From the NCBI RefSeq assembly GCF_007971525.1, contig NZ_CP042437.1:6696001-6760000 (forward strand): a DNA stretch of 64,000 nucleotides. Direction: 5' to 3'. This document shows, piece by piece, positions 35,239 through 44,510 of this stretch (the first letter of the stretch is position 1; every line of letters begins with the position of its first letter). Under the pieces are notes generated by a model. That model saw nothing but the letters and a program-made list of their open reading frames with translations. It made no database searches and was not told the origin of the DNA. Origin of the DNA: Mucilaginibacter ginsenosidivorax. GTDB taxonomy: Bacteria > Bacteroidota > Bacteroidia > Sphingobacteriales > Sphingobacteriaceae. A program made the translations under genes and the position numbers.

Positions 35239-35361
35239 GGGCGGTATTAAAAATCCTGTAGGCAATGGGTAAACCCTGTGTCAAAAAAATGAGGTATATC
35301 ATTAACTATAAAACAAGTGAGTGCCGATTGGTGTTAATATCCACACCTGCTTAACACAAGG

Positions 35362-36396
35362 ATGATTATGGATACCTCGACATTAAAAACCATCGCTTAC
35401 CAACTGATGCAAGGCAACAAGGGTTTGCTGGCCATGGACGAAAGCACCACCACCTGTAACAAACGTTTCCAGGAACTTGGCATCCCCCAAACCGAAGAAT
35501 ACCGCCGCAAATACCGGGATCTGATAGTAAACGCGCCCGGGTTGGAGGAATACATTAGCGGTGCAATCCTGTTTGATGAAACCATTCATCAAAGTACTGC
35601 CGATGGCACGCTGTTCATAGATATTTTGAAGCGCAAAGGGATAATTCCGGGTATCAAAGTTGATGAAGGTGCCATCCCCATGGTGGGTTTCCCCGGCGAA
35701 AAGATAACCGAAGGATTAGACGGCCTGGGCGATCGTTTGAAAAAATATTACCAAATGGGAGCCCGTTTTGCCAAATGGAGGGCTGTTATCACTATAGGTG
35801 CCGATATCCCATCATCAACCTGCATAAAAGCAAACGCCTATACGCTTGCCCGCTACGCCATGTTTTGCCAGGAAGCAGGTTTGGTACCCATAGTGGAGCC
35901 CGAAGTAGTGATGGACGGCGATCATTCATTGCAAAGATGTGCAGAGGTTACTACCGAGGTAATACATGCCGTATTTAATGCTTTGTACCAACACCGGGTT
36001 GACCTGGAAGGCATGATCCTGAAACCTAATATGATACTGTCGGGTGAGGACAGCGCCGAAAAACCGGGGCTCGATGAAGTGGCCGAAGCAACAGTTAAAT
36101 GCTTTTTAAAAACAGTACCGGCATCGGTACCGGGGATAGCTTTTCTGTCGGGCGGGCAATCGGCCGCGCTTGCATCGGAGCGGTTAAACCGCATGCATAC
36201 CCGCTTTGGCGATGTGATGCCCTGGGTACTCACCTATTCTTTTTCACGGGCGATACAGCAACCTGCGCTGGAACTTTGGAATGGAAACGACGAAAATATT
36301 ATTGCTGCCCAACGTGCATTAGTACACCGCGCAGCCTGTAACAGCGCAGCCAAAATAGGTGTTTACACCGCCGATATGGAAGTGAACGAAGCGTAG
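35362..36396 (+). CDS. Class I fructose-bisphosphate aldolase
   Basis: The 344-residue enzyme cleaves fructose-1,6-bisphosphate to dihydroxyacetone phosphate and glyceraldehyde-3-phosphate through a lysine Schiff base. Hallmarks are GLLAMDESTTTCNKRF near the N-terminus, GIKVDEGAIPMVGFPGEK, the ARFAKWRAVI segment, PIVEPEVVMDGDHS, EGMILKPNMILSG with the active-site Lys, and FLSGGQSA. Length is normal for bacterial class I enzymes. ATG at 35362 or 35368 may be used. It is a single-gene unit. Confidence 0.95.
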   Translation: MIMDTSTLKTIAYQLMQGNKGLLAMDESTTTCNKRFQELGIPQTEEYRRKYRDLIVNAPGLEEYISGAILFDETIHQSTADGTLFIDILKRKGIIPGIKVDEGAIPMVGFPGEKITEGLDGLGDRLKKYYQMGARFAKWRAVITIGADIPSSTCIKANAYTLARYAMFCQEAGLVPIVEPEVVMDGDHSLQRCAEVTTEVIHAVFNALYQHRVDLEGMILKPNMILSGEDSAEKPGLDEVAEATVKCFLKTVPASVPGIAFLSGGQSAALASERLNRMHTRFGDVMPWVLTYSFSRAIQQPALELWNGNDENIIAAQRALVHRAACNSAAKIGVYTADMEVNEA

Positions 36397-36762
36397 TTTT
36401 ACATCTCCGCCAGCCAAAAACAACAATTTTGCATTGTAGCAAATGCAACGAAGAATTTGATTTTTAGCCCGATATTTCCGGGCGCTAAATATTACATGCT
36501 TAGGTTTTAAATACCCATGTGTGAATAAGTTAGCCAGTAGCAACCAACGGTTGTTTAATTTTCTATTTAGTTTTATATAATCAAGTCCTCCGATAGATTA
36601 ACCGGGTGGCTTCTTTGTAGTGCAGCGCATCGGCTTTTAACCCTTACCCCAAAAAGTCTTAACTCTTGATTCTTGCCTCTTGATTCTATTTCTGTAACAA
36701 TCTTTAAACACGTTCAATTAAAAAAAAGCATTAATTTGCGCTTTAAACATAAGTTGACACTC
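36397..36762. other. Intergenic region with stem-loops and a short word repeat
   Basis: A stem-loop at 36462-36490 (TTTAGCCCG ... GGGCGCTAAA) probably terminates the aldolase transcript. TTTGCATT/AAATGCAA at 36428-36448 form a small inverted repeat. At 36655-36690 lies a word repeat of the TCTTGATTCTTGCC type. Nothing else is recognised. Confidence 0.45.
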
Positions 36763-39087
36763 ATGAATAAATATTTACTCACCATTCCGGCGTTTGCCTG
36801 GGTTATGTCGGCGTATGCCCAGCAGGGTAGCCCCTTAACTACAAAGGATTATGAACATGCCGAAAGTTTCATGTCATACAATACCGCCCCGTTTGTTGAC
36901 AGGGCCGATGTAAGGCCTAACTGGTTACCGGGCGACAAATTCTGGTACCGCGTACTCACCGCCCAGGGCAGCGAATTTGTATTGGTTGATCCAGTTAAAA
37001 AAACACGCGAAGCAGCCTTTGACCATCAAAAACTGGCCCAGCTGCTTTCGGCAGCTTCGGGCAACAAATACGATGGCAATATGCTGCCTTTTCAAACCAT
37101 CAGCTTCTCGGCCGATGGTAAAAAAATAATGTTTACGGCAGCCGATAAACACTGGCAGTATGACCTGACCACAGACCTTGTTACTGCCGGAGCAGAACCT
37201 GAACATGGCCGCATGCAGCCTGGCGGACGCAGGGGTAAAACAGAAGAAGTATTGTCGCCAGATGGCAGCCGGGCAGCCTATATCAAGGACTACAACCTTT
37301 GGGTACGCGATACAAAAACAGGCAGCCAAACCCAGCTAACTACCGATGGTATTAAAGATTTTGGCTACGCTACAGATAATGCGGGCTGGCAAAACTCCGA
37401 CGCGGCAATTTTACGCTGGTCGCCCGATTCGAAGAAGATAGCCACCTTTAAGCAGGATCAGCGTAAGGTAAGCGATATGTACCTGGTTACCACCAACGTG
37501 GGCAAACCGGTATTAAAACAATGGAAATACCCTTTACCGGGCGATGAAATTGCTATGATAACACGGGTGATTATTGAAGTTGATCATCCTAAAGTAATCA
37601 CCCTACAGGTGCCACCCGATGCACACCGCGCTACCCTAAGCGACGACATCAGCAGCAGCGGCACATTTGATGATGTGGATTGGAGTGCCGACGCTTCAAA
37701 GCTGGCCTTTGTATCTACATCGCGCGATCATAAAAACGAGAAATTCCGCATTGCCGATGCGACAACAGGCGCCGTTAAAGAGGTTTTTGAAGAAACCGTT
37801 AAAACCCAGTACGAATCGGGCTGGGGTACTATTAACTGGAAGTTTTTGCCCAAAACCAACGAGATTATCTGGTTTTCTGAGCGCGACAACTGGGGGCATT
37901 TGTATCTGTACGATGCAGCTACCGGTAAAGTAAAAAATCAAATTACCAAAGGCGATTTTGTAGTTACAAGAGTGTTGAAATTTGATGAGAAAACCCGCGC
38001 GGTGTATTTTATTGCCGATGGCCTTGAAAAAGAGAACCCATATTACAGCCAGTTATGTAAAGCAGGGTTTGATGGTAAGCACTTTACTGTGCTGACACCC
38101 GAAGAATGCAACCATAACATTACCTTATCGCCAGGTGGCGGGTATTTTGTTGACAGCTATTCTAAACCAGACGTTCCGCCGGTTACCGTTTTACGCAGTA
38201 TGGATGGCAAGCTGATAACCAACCTGGAAAAAGCCGATGTATCAAGGCTAACCGCTACCGGCTGGAAAGCGCCAACCCCGGTTAAATTGATTGCAGGCGA
38301 TGGTAAAACCGACATTTACGGACTTATTTTTACACCGACCAATATGGACGCCGGCAAAAAATACCCGGTTATTGATTACATATATCCGGGTCCGCAAGGC
38401 GGAAGCGTGGGTAGCTGGTCGTTTGTGGCTTCAAGAGGCGATAATCAATCACTGGCCGAGCTGGGCTTTATTGTGGTAGTAATTGAAGGCACCAGTAACC
38501 CGCTGCGTTCAAAAAGTTACCATGATATGAGCTACGGTAACATGTCTGAAAATACCTTGCCCGATCAGATTGCGGGTATCCGGCAGTTATCAAAACAATA
38601 CCCTATTGATACCAATAAAGTAGGCATCTGGGGCCACTCGGGCGGTGGCTTTGCAACGGCTGCGGCCATGTTCCGCTACCCGGATTTCTTTAAGGTAGGT
38701 ATTTCCGAATCGGGTAACCATGACAACCGCAACTACGAGGATGACTGGGGCGAACGGTACGATGGCCTGGTATCAAACTCCGATTATGCCGCCCACGCCA
38801 ACGAAACGTATGCCAAAAACTTAAAAGGCAAGCTAATGCTGGCCCATGGTTTAATGGATAATAACGTACCGCCGTACAATACCCTTTTGGTAATTGAAGC
38901 GCTGGAAAAAGCTAACAAAGATTATGATCTGGTAGTATTCCCCAACATGCCGCATGGTTATGGCCCTTACTCGCCCTACATGATGCGCCGCCGCTGGGAT
39001 TACTTTGTAAAGAACCTGTTGGGCGTAGAAACACCGCACGAATACGTGTTGAAATCCAAAACAGATCCGAGGAATAAGACACAATAA
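36763..39087 (+). CDS. Dipeptidyl-peptidase IV-like S9 family serine peptidase, exported
   Basis: The 774-residue protein has a signal peptide (MNKYLLTIPAFAWVMSAYAQ). A DPPIV N-terminal beta-propeller spans about 80-480 and a prolyl oligopeptidase catalytic domain about 520-774. The catalytic triad is visible as S626 (GHSGGGFATA), D699 (LMDNNVP) and H731 (MPHGYG). It releases dipeptides from peptide N-termini, probably in the periplasm. The open frame extends 90 bp upstream, but the start at 36763 is set by the signal peptide. Confidence 0.93.
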   Translation: MNKYLLTIPAFAWVMSAYAQQGSPLTTKDYEHAESFMSYNTAPFVDRADVRPNWLPGDKFWYRVLTAQGSEFVLVDPVKKTREAAFDHQKLAQLLSAASGNKYDGNMLPFQTISFSADGKKIMFTAADKHWQYDLTTDLVTAGAEPEHGRMQPGGRRGKTEEVLSPDGSRAAYIKDYNLWVRDTKTGSQTQLTTDGIKDFGYATDNAGWQNSDAAILRWSPDSKKIATFKQDQRKVSDMYLVTTNVGKPVLKQWKYPLPGDEIAMITRVIIEVDHPKVITLQVPPDAHRATLSDDISSSGTFDDVDWSADASKLAFVSTSRDHKNEKFRIADATTGAVKEVFEETVKTQYESGWGTINWKFLPKTNEIIWFSERDNWGHLYLYDAATGKVKNQITKGDFVVTRVLKFDEKTRAVYFIADGLEKENPYYSQLCKAGFDGKHFTVLTPEECNHNITLSPGGGYFVDSYSKPDVPPVTVLRSMDGKLITNLEKADVSRLTATGWKAPTPVKLIAGDGKTDIYGLIFTPTNMDAGKKYPVIDYIYPGPQGGSVGSWSFVASRGDNQSLAELGFIVVVIEGTSNPLRSKSYHDMSYGNMSENTLPDQIAGIRQLSKQYPIDTNKVGIWGHSGGGFATAAAMFRYPDFFKVGISESGNHDNRNYEDDWGERYDGLVSNSDYAAHANETYAKNLKGKLMLAHGLMDNNVPPYNTLLVIEALEKANKDYDLVVFPNMPHGYGPYSPYMMRRRWDYFVKNLLGVETPHEYVLKSKTDPRNKTQ

Positions 39088-39104
39088 ATTGTAATTATTT
39101 TAAC

Positions 39105-39490
39105 AAATCCCCTTTTGAGAGGGGGCGGGTTGGGCTGTGATGTGACAGGGGTGTGTTGTTCGATATGCATGTTCGATAAACACACCCCTCCGCCTCTCCC
39201 GAGAGCTACTGTGTGTACTCATCTTTTAGGAAAAACCCCGGAGGGGTTGAATGTCGGTAGAAATAGATCAAAAATAGCTTTACGTGCCGTAGGTACGTCA
39301 CTATTGAACATTTCGTATCAAATGAGCATTGATAAATGCCCAATTTTAGTGGCCAGTTTCGTACCTACGGCACGAAAAAGGAGGGGTACTTAATTATTCT
39401 ACCGACATTTCACTCCTAACGGAGTGCTTTTCAAAATTATTATCTCATATAAAACATGTGTACACACAGTAGCTCTCGAGAGGGGATTTG
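39105..39490. repeat. Three-layer nested inverted-repeat element
   Basis: The outer arms GAGAGCTACTGTGTGTAC (39201-39218) and 39460-39477 match perfectly over 18 bp. Inside them AATGTCGGTAGA (39250-39261) pairs with 39398-39409, next to AACCCCGGAGGGGTT. Innermost, CGTGCCGTAGGTACG (39283-39297) pairs perfectly with 39360-39374. A further AATCCCCTTTTGAGAGGGG / CTCTCGAGAGGGGATT relation extends the outer layer. It looks like palindromic elements inserted into one another. The open frame at 39115-39393 is not a gene. It fills the gap between the S9 peptidase and the acetyltransferase. Confidence 0.8.
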
Positions 39491-39512
39491 CACACGGCCT
39501 TCGTTTTCTTTT

Positions 39513-40112
39513 TTATAGCTTCCCCTTCAGCCTTTTCTTAACCCCGTTTTCCCATTCATTTTTTAAAATACTCAGTACAATGGAGTTGCGCCTGCCGCCA
39601 TCTTCCAGTGGCATGTTGCTGCGTAAAATACCCTCAACCTGGCAGCCAATGCTTTTCATGGCGGCTATGCTGCGTTCGTTACGTGCATCGGCCCTGAATT
39701 CAACCCGCATCATATTCAACTCTTCGAAAGCGAATTGCAAAAGCAGTAATTTGCAATGCTTATTTAAACCCGTTCCCCTGAATTTTTCGCCATACCAGGT
39801 ATAGCCTAGCTGGAGCGAGTTTAGTTTGGGCTGTATATCGTAATAACGGGTGCTGCCGGCATATTGGCCGGTTTGCTTATCAATCACTATAAAAGGATAC
39901 TCGCGGCCTGCTGCGCGGGCTTTAAGGGCATCATTAACATAACGGCGCATGCCTTCTTCGTATTTGGCGCTTACGTTGGAGTATTGCCAGGTGGCAGGCT
40001 CGTTTATGGCAAAAGGAAGCAGGTTTTCCAGGTCATCTGCCTGTAGCGGGCGGAGTAGTACCCGTTCATCTTCTAAAACATAACTGGCTGCCGGATCAAA
40101 GTAGGAGGTCAT
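39513..40112 (-). CDS. GNAT N-acetyltransferase, RimJ/RimL type
   Basis: The 199-residue enzyme has the acetyltransferase fold: RVLLRPLQADDLENLLPFA at the N-terminus, YAGSTRYYDI core strands, the acetyl-CoA loop region around YGEKFRGTGLNKHCKLLLLQ (motif A) and NERSIAAMKSIGCQVEGILR, typical of RimJ/RimL. It transfers an acetyl group to an amine, on proteins or small molecules; the substrate is unknown. It is a single-gene unit between the nested repeat and the ABC exporter. Confidence 0.88.
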   Translation of the reverse strand: MTSYFDPAASYVLEDERVLLRPLQADDLENLLPFAINEPATWQYSNVSAKYEEGMRRYVNDALKARAAGREYPFIVIDKQTGQYAGSTRYYDIQPKLNSLQLGYTWYGEKFRGTGLNKHCKLLLLQFAFEELNMMRVEFRADARNERSIAAMKSIGCQVEGILRSNMPLEDGGRRNSIVLSILKNEWENGVKKRLKGKL

Positions 40113-40527
40113 TAGTATAGTTAATTTTTATAAAGCTAAAGGTATAAGGATTTTTAAGAATTAGCAGTAAAGCGCTTTAATCGACAACGGAGCCGGCGTT
40201 GTATAATCCTTTAGCATGGCATTGGGAAGAACGAAGCAGAAGTTAACAGGTTACTTAATTACATGTTTTGTAGTCGCACGCACAATCCCTTCCCGATTTG
40301 TGCTGCCATCATGTTAACGCGGGTAACGTGAAAATATTTTTGAAAAAAAATTATACTTTTTAAAGTTTTAAAAACCATAATTCCACCTATATATTTGACA
40401 GCATAACCAATTTTGACCTGGAAAATCAATTATTGGTTAAGCATTTAAAATGTTTTTGATTGTCAATCGTCCAATAAAGTAGCGTTTATTTGTAATCTAC
40501 TTTTACAGTATCTAATATAACTTGCAT
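40113..40527. other. Intergenic region, no feature recognised
   Basis: This AT-rich divergent gap between the acetyltransferase and the ABC exporter presumably holds both promoters, but I could not fix their elements. No repeat or open frame of note is seen. Confidence 0.4.
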
Positions 40528-42276
40528 ATGCAACCCAATAAAACCAAACCAAATCAAAAACCTCCCGGCGTATTCAGCCTGCTGAAGCCATACCTGGGCT
40601 GGGTTACGTTATTATTAGTGTTCTCTGTAGCGGCAACGGCAATTAACCTTTGGCTGCCTAAAATAATTGCCAATGGTATTGATGCATACACCCATCACCA
40701 GTTTGTAGTTAACGATGTGATTAAAAAGTTTTCGCTGGCGGCAATTTTGGTATTTGTTTGCGGCGCAATACAGGGTGTTATACAAACCTACTCATCGGAG
40801 CTGGTGGCTAAGGATCTGCGCGAAAAACTGGCCGATAAAATTTCGCGCCAAAGCCATGCATTTATCGAGCAGGCCAATCCGTCAAAACTGTTAACCAACC
40901 TCACCGCCGATATCGACTCTATAAAACTGTTTGTATCGCAGGCGCTGGTATCAATCGTCACATCGCTTTTTACCATTATTGGCTGCAGCGTAATGCTGCT
41001 CATTATCAATTGGCGGTTGGCGCTGGCGGTTATTGTTATTATTCCTATTATAGGCGGTACGTTTGCGTATGTTTTAAAAAATGTGCGTGCGCTGTTCATG
41101 AAAAGCCGCGGGGTGATAGATACCTTGAATAAGGTTATTAACGAAAGTATATTGGGCGCGGCATTAATCCGGGTTATCAATTCGCAGCAACTGGAGTTTA
41201 ACAAATTTTTGGCTGCCAATACCGAAGCGAAAAATTACGGGTTAAAAATCCTCGCTTTTTTTGCGGGGTTGATACCTATAGTAACCTTTACCGCCAACAT
41301 GGCCCAATTAACCATTTTAGTAATGGGCGGGCATTTTGTAATAAACGGCAGTATGAGCCTGGGTAGTTTTGCGGCGTTTTACAGCTATTTGTCGCTACTG
41401 ATATTCCCGATATTTGTGCTTGGCTTTATGAGTAACCTGATAGCGCAGGCCAGCGCATCATATGCCCGCATTGGTGTGGTTTTAGATGCTCCCGATGTTG
41501 TAGACGGCGGCAATTTAAAAGAGGTGCTTCGCGGCGATGTGGAACTAAAGGATGTATCTGTTGCGTACGGGCAAAAGCTGGCGCTTAAAGGGGTATCGTT
41601 AAAAGTTACTGCCGGATCAAAAATTGCCATCATCGGGCCAACATCGGCAGGTAAAACCCAATTGCTTTACCTGTTAACCGGGCTTATTAACACAACAAGC
41701 GGCGAGGTATTGTACGATGGTAAAAGTATAGCGGCTTATGACAGCGAATCGTTTCACCGGCAGGTGGGTTTCGTTTTCCAGGACAGCATTATTTTTAATA
41801 TGAGCATTCGCGAAAACATTGCTTTTAGCGATACGGTAACTGATGAGTCGCTGCAAAAGGCGATTGATACGGCCGAGTTGAAAGATTTTATTGGCAGTTT
41901 GCCCAACCAGTTAAATACCATTGTATCCGAAAGGGGCTCCAGCCTGTCTGGCGGTCAAAAACAGCGCATTATGTTGGCCAGGGCGCTGGCGGTTAATCCC
42001 AAGGTTTTATTGCTGGATGATTTTACAGCGCGGGTAGATGGCAATACAGAAAAGAAAATACTGACCAATATTCAACAAAATTATCCGGGCTTAACATTAA
42101 TATCGGTTACTCAAAAAATAGCCTCCGTTGAGCATTACGACCAGATAATTTTACTAACAGAGGGCGAAATTGTAGCCAGCGGCGTACATGACGACCTGAT
42201 GAAAACCAGTACCGATTATGTGCAGATTTTCAACTCGCAACAAAGTACCAGTAATTACGAATCGGTTAAGTCTTGA
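40528..42276 (+). CDS. ABC transporter, fused membrane-ATPase half, degenerate catalytic site
   Basis: The 582-residue half-transporter has six membrane helices (residues about 20-310) and an ATPase domain. Walker A is GPTSAGKTQ, Q-loop FVFQDS, signature LSGGQKQR. Walker B is VLLLDD, with Asp in place of the catalytic Glu, and the switch His is replaced by Gln in VTQKIAS. It therefore looks like the degenerate partner of a heterodimeric exporter with the next gene. The open frame starts at a TTG (40522); ATG 40528 is used. Exported substrate unknown (lipid or drug type). Confidence 0.9.
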   Translation: MQPNKTKPNQKPPGVFSLLKPYLGWVTLLLVFSVAATAINLWLPKIIANGIDAYTHHQFVVNDVIKKFSLAAILVFVCGAIQGVIQTYSSELVAKDLREKLADKISRQSHAFIEQANPSKLLTNLTADIDSIKLFVSQALVSIVTSLFTIIGCSVMLLIINWRLALAVIVIIPIIGGTFAYVLKNVRALFMKSRGVIDTLNKVINESILGAALIRVINSQQLEFNKFLAANTEAKNYGLKILAFFAGLIPIVTFTANMAQLTILVMGGHFVINGSMSLGSFAAFYSYLSLLIFPIFVLGFMSNLIAQASASYARIGVVLDAPDVVDGGNLKEVLRGDVELKDVSVAYGQKLALKGVSLKVTAGSKIAIIGPTSAGKTQLLYLLTGLINTTSGEVLYDGKSIAAYDSESFHRQVGFVFQDSIIFNMSIRENIAFSDTVTDESLQKAIDTAELKDFIGSLPNQLNTIVSERGSSLSGGQKQRIMLARALAVNPKVLLLDDFTARVDGNTEKKILTNIQQNYPGLTLISVTQKIASVEHYDQIILLTEGEIVASGVHDDLMKTSTDYVQIFNSQQSTSNYESVKS

Positions 42277-42421
42277 GTCTGTAGCACTAAGTCTTAAGTC
42301 AGAAGTCTTGAGTAGAAAGTCCTTAGTAAAAAAGTATTTTTTTTGATCTAAGACTTACCGCCGACTTAGAACTCAAAACTTTGGACTCAGAACTTATGAC
42401 TTAAGACTTCCGACTTAGAAG
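42277..42421. repeat. Word-hairpin repeat between the two ABC genes (AAGTCTTAAGTC words)
   Basis: The left half iterates AAGTCTTAAGTC, AGAAGTCTTGAGT and AAAGTCCTTAGT; the right half iterates CTAAGACTT, GACTTAGAACTC, GACTCAGAACTTATGACTT and AAGACTTCCGACTTAG. The halves are imperfect reverse complements around a T-rich loop, so the transcript would form a long hairpin between two cotranscribed genes. The same words occur at 7294-7388. Confidence 0.7.
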
Positions 42422-42445
42422 TGTCACAAAAAATATTATCACAAA

Positions 42446-44206
42446 ATGAATTACGATCTTAACCAGCTTAGTAAAACGGCCCCAAAAACATCCACCTGGG
42501 CAGGCCTTGGCAAGCTGATCCGACTGATATCGCACGAGCGGCGGATACTTATCATGGCGCTTATTGCCATACTAATAAATTCCTCACTCAACCTTTTAGG
42601 GCCTTTAATTATAGGCCGCACCATTGATAAATATATCCGGTATAAAGATTTTGCCGGCGTTATTCACAATGGCATATTGTTATTGTGCATGTATGCCGTT
42701 GCGTTGTTTACCAGCTATAAACAAACCACGCTAATGGGCGGTGTAGGGCAGCGCATGCTGTTTACACTGCGCAATTCCATCTTTAACAAGCTGCAGCAAT
42801 TGCCCGTTGGCTTTTTTAACCAGAATAAAGCGGGCGACCTGATATCGCGTGTAAATAATGATACCGATAAGCTGAACCAGTTTTTTTCACAATCGCTGAT
42901 GCAGTTTATCAGCAATATATCCATCATGATAGGGGCGGGTATATTTTTACTGTTGATTAACCCCGAGCTGGGGGCTGCGGCGCTATCGCCTGCGATAGTT
43001 ATTCTTGCTTTAACGCTGATACTATCGCCATGGATAAAACGAAAAAACGTGGCGAGCTTAAAAAGTACCGGCGGCCTGAGTGGCGAGATACAGGAGAGCC
43101 TGAACAATTTTAAAGTGATCATCGCCTTTAACCGCCGCGATTATTTCAGGAAACGTTTTGGCATTGCCAATACCGCAAACTACAAAGCGGCTATTGGGGC
43201 CGGCCTGGCCAGCACTGTATTTATACCCGTTTATGGTTTTTTTGCCAGCATGGGGCAGCTTATTGTGTTGTCGTTTGGTATTTATCTTATCGGTAAAGGG
43301 CTTTTTACTATTGGTATCCTGGTAAGTTATTTATCATACGCTACTAACTTTTACAACCCTCTAAGGCAGTTGGCAGCTCTTTGGACGAATTTTCAGCTGG
43401 CTATGGCCGGGTGGGACAGGATATCGCAGATACTCTCCTTAGAGAGCGACCTGCCGCAACTACCGGTTGGCATTACCGAACCTAATGCCGCATTACTTGA
43501 ATTCAGGAACGTACATTTCAGTTACGATGAAAGCAAAGAGATACTGCACAATATTAATTTTAAGCTGGAGCGAGGCAAAACCTACGCCCTGGTTGGCCCA
43601 ACAGGCGGCGGTAAAACCACTACGGCATCGTTAATAGCCCGCCTGTATGATCCATCAAAAGGCCTGGTATTGCTGGATGGCAAAGACATCCGAACTTATA
43701 CCGCCGAAGAGCGCAGTCTTAAAATAGGGTTTATTTTGCAGGAGCCGTTCTTGTTTAGCGGCACTGTGAAGGAGAATATCCTGTACAGTAACGATATGTA
43801 CAGGGAACATACCAACGAGCAATTAGAAAAAGTAATAACAGATGCCAACCTGGGCAGCCTGCTGGCTATATTTGAGAACGGGCTGGAAACCCCGGTACTT
43901 TCAAGCGGCGACAGCATCAGCCTGGGGCAAAAACAATTAATAGCGTTTATGCGCGCCGTACTGCGTAACCCGCAGATACTGATTTTGGATGAAGCCACCG
44001 CCAACATTGATACCATTACCGAAAAACTGCTGAGCGATATCCTGAACAAACTGCCCGAAACTACCACCAGGGTAATTATAGCCCACCGCCTGAACACCAT
44101 TGAAAATGCCGACGAGATTTTCTTTGTAAATTCCGGCGAGGTGATCCGCGCAGGTGGCTTAAATGAGGCGATTGATATGCTGCTGCATGGGAAGAGGGTG
44201 AGTTAG
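42446..44206 (+). CDS. ABC transporter, fused membrane-ATPase half, catalytic partner
   Basis: The 586-residue half-transporter has six membrane helices (about 30-330). Its ATPase domain has Walker A GPTGGGKTT, Q-loop FILQEP, canonical Walker B LILDEAT and switch IIAHRLNT. The signature is SLGQKQ instead of LSGGQ. With the preceding gene this gives one complete ATP site (this Walker set plus the partner's LSGGQ) and one degenerate site, the pattern of heterodimeric exporters such as TM287/288 or BmrCD. The pair is probably an operon despite the repeat in between. Confidence 0.92.
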   Translation: MNYDLNQLSKTAPKTSTWAGLGKLIRLISHERRILIMALIAILINSSLNLLGPLIIGRTIDKYIRYKDFAGVIHNGILLLCMYAVALFTSYKQTTLMGGVGQRMLFTLRNSIFNKLQQLPVGFFNQNKAGDLISRVNNDTDKLNQFFSQSLMQFISNISIMIGAGIFLLLINPELGAAALSPAIVILALTLILSPWIKRKNVASLKSTGGLSGEIQESLNNFKVIIAFNRRDYFRKRFGIANTANYKAAIGAGLASTVFIPVYGFFASMGQLIVLSFGIYLIGKGLFTIGILVSYLSYATNFYNPLRQLAALWTNFQLAMAGWDRISQILSLESDLPQLPVGITEPNAALLEFRNVHFSYDESKEILHNINFKLERGKTYALVGPTGGGKTTTASLIARLYDPSKGLVLLDGKDIRTYTAEERSLKIGFILQEPFLFSGTVKENILYSNDMYREHTNEQLEKVITDANLGSLLAIFENGLETPVLSSGDSISLGQKQLIAFMRAVLRNPQILILDEATANIDTITEKLLSDILNKLPETTTRVIIAHRLNTIENADEIFFVNSGEVIRAGGLNEAIDMLLHGKRVS

Positions 44207-44212
44207 GGGGAA

Positions 44213-44256
44213 GGAGAGCCAAGAATTAAGAGCCAGGAATCAAGACGGGAGTGTCT
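44213..44256. repeat. Short word repeat (AAGAATTAAGAGCCAGGAAT)
   Basis: Variants of the word AGAGCCAAGAATTAAG are iterated directly after the exporter stop codon. No clear complementary half is seen. It resembles the words at 62545-62696. Confidence 0.4.
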
Positions 44257-44340
44257 TAGATTATATGCCGGTTAAATCGTTTTTAACTTGATGCAAAGAG
44301 GTAGAGGCAGTCTCAAAATGTCATACTAACTAAAGGTGCG

Positions 44341-44411
44341 GTGCCTCGTAGAGGTTACCTGTTTGTAGCAAAATAAAAAAAATAACCTTTGCCCCGTAGG
44401 GGTTACCTATC
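44341..44411. repeat. Two direct copies of a CGTAGRGGTTACCT unit
   Basis: CTCGTAGAGGTTACCTG (44345-44361) and CCCGTAGGGGTTACCTA (44393-44409) are separated by an A-rich spacer. The function is unknown. It lies in the 387-bp gap before the RAYT gene, which also holds the left REP arm. Confidence 0.5.
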
Positions 44412-44510
44412 TCAACATTAAAAGCTATTACATGAGGTAATGGAGTTTAAACATAATTTCCCTTACGCTACATGCTTTTTGGCTGTCGCGTTATCCGTAA
44501 GGTTATGCCG

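Noticed and set aside
35290..35301. TGAGGTATATCA upstream of the class I aldolase, similar to the FNR-like box
   Set aside because: No -7-like element stands at 29.5 or 51.5 bp from its centre, and the first half-site is off consensus.
39115..39393. Open frame of 92 residues
   Set aside because: It runs across the nested palindromes and is not conserved-looking protein.
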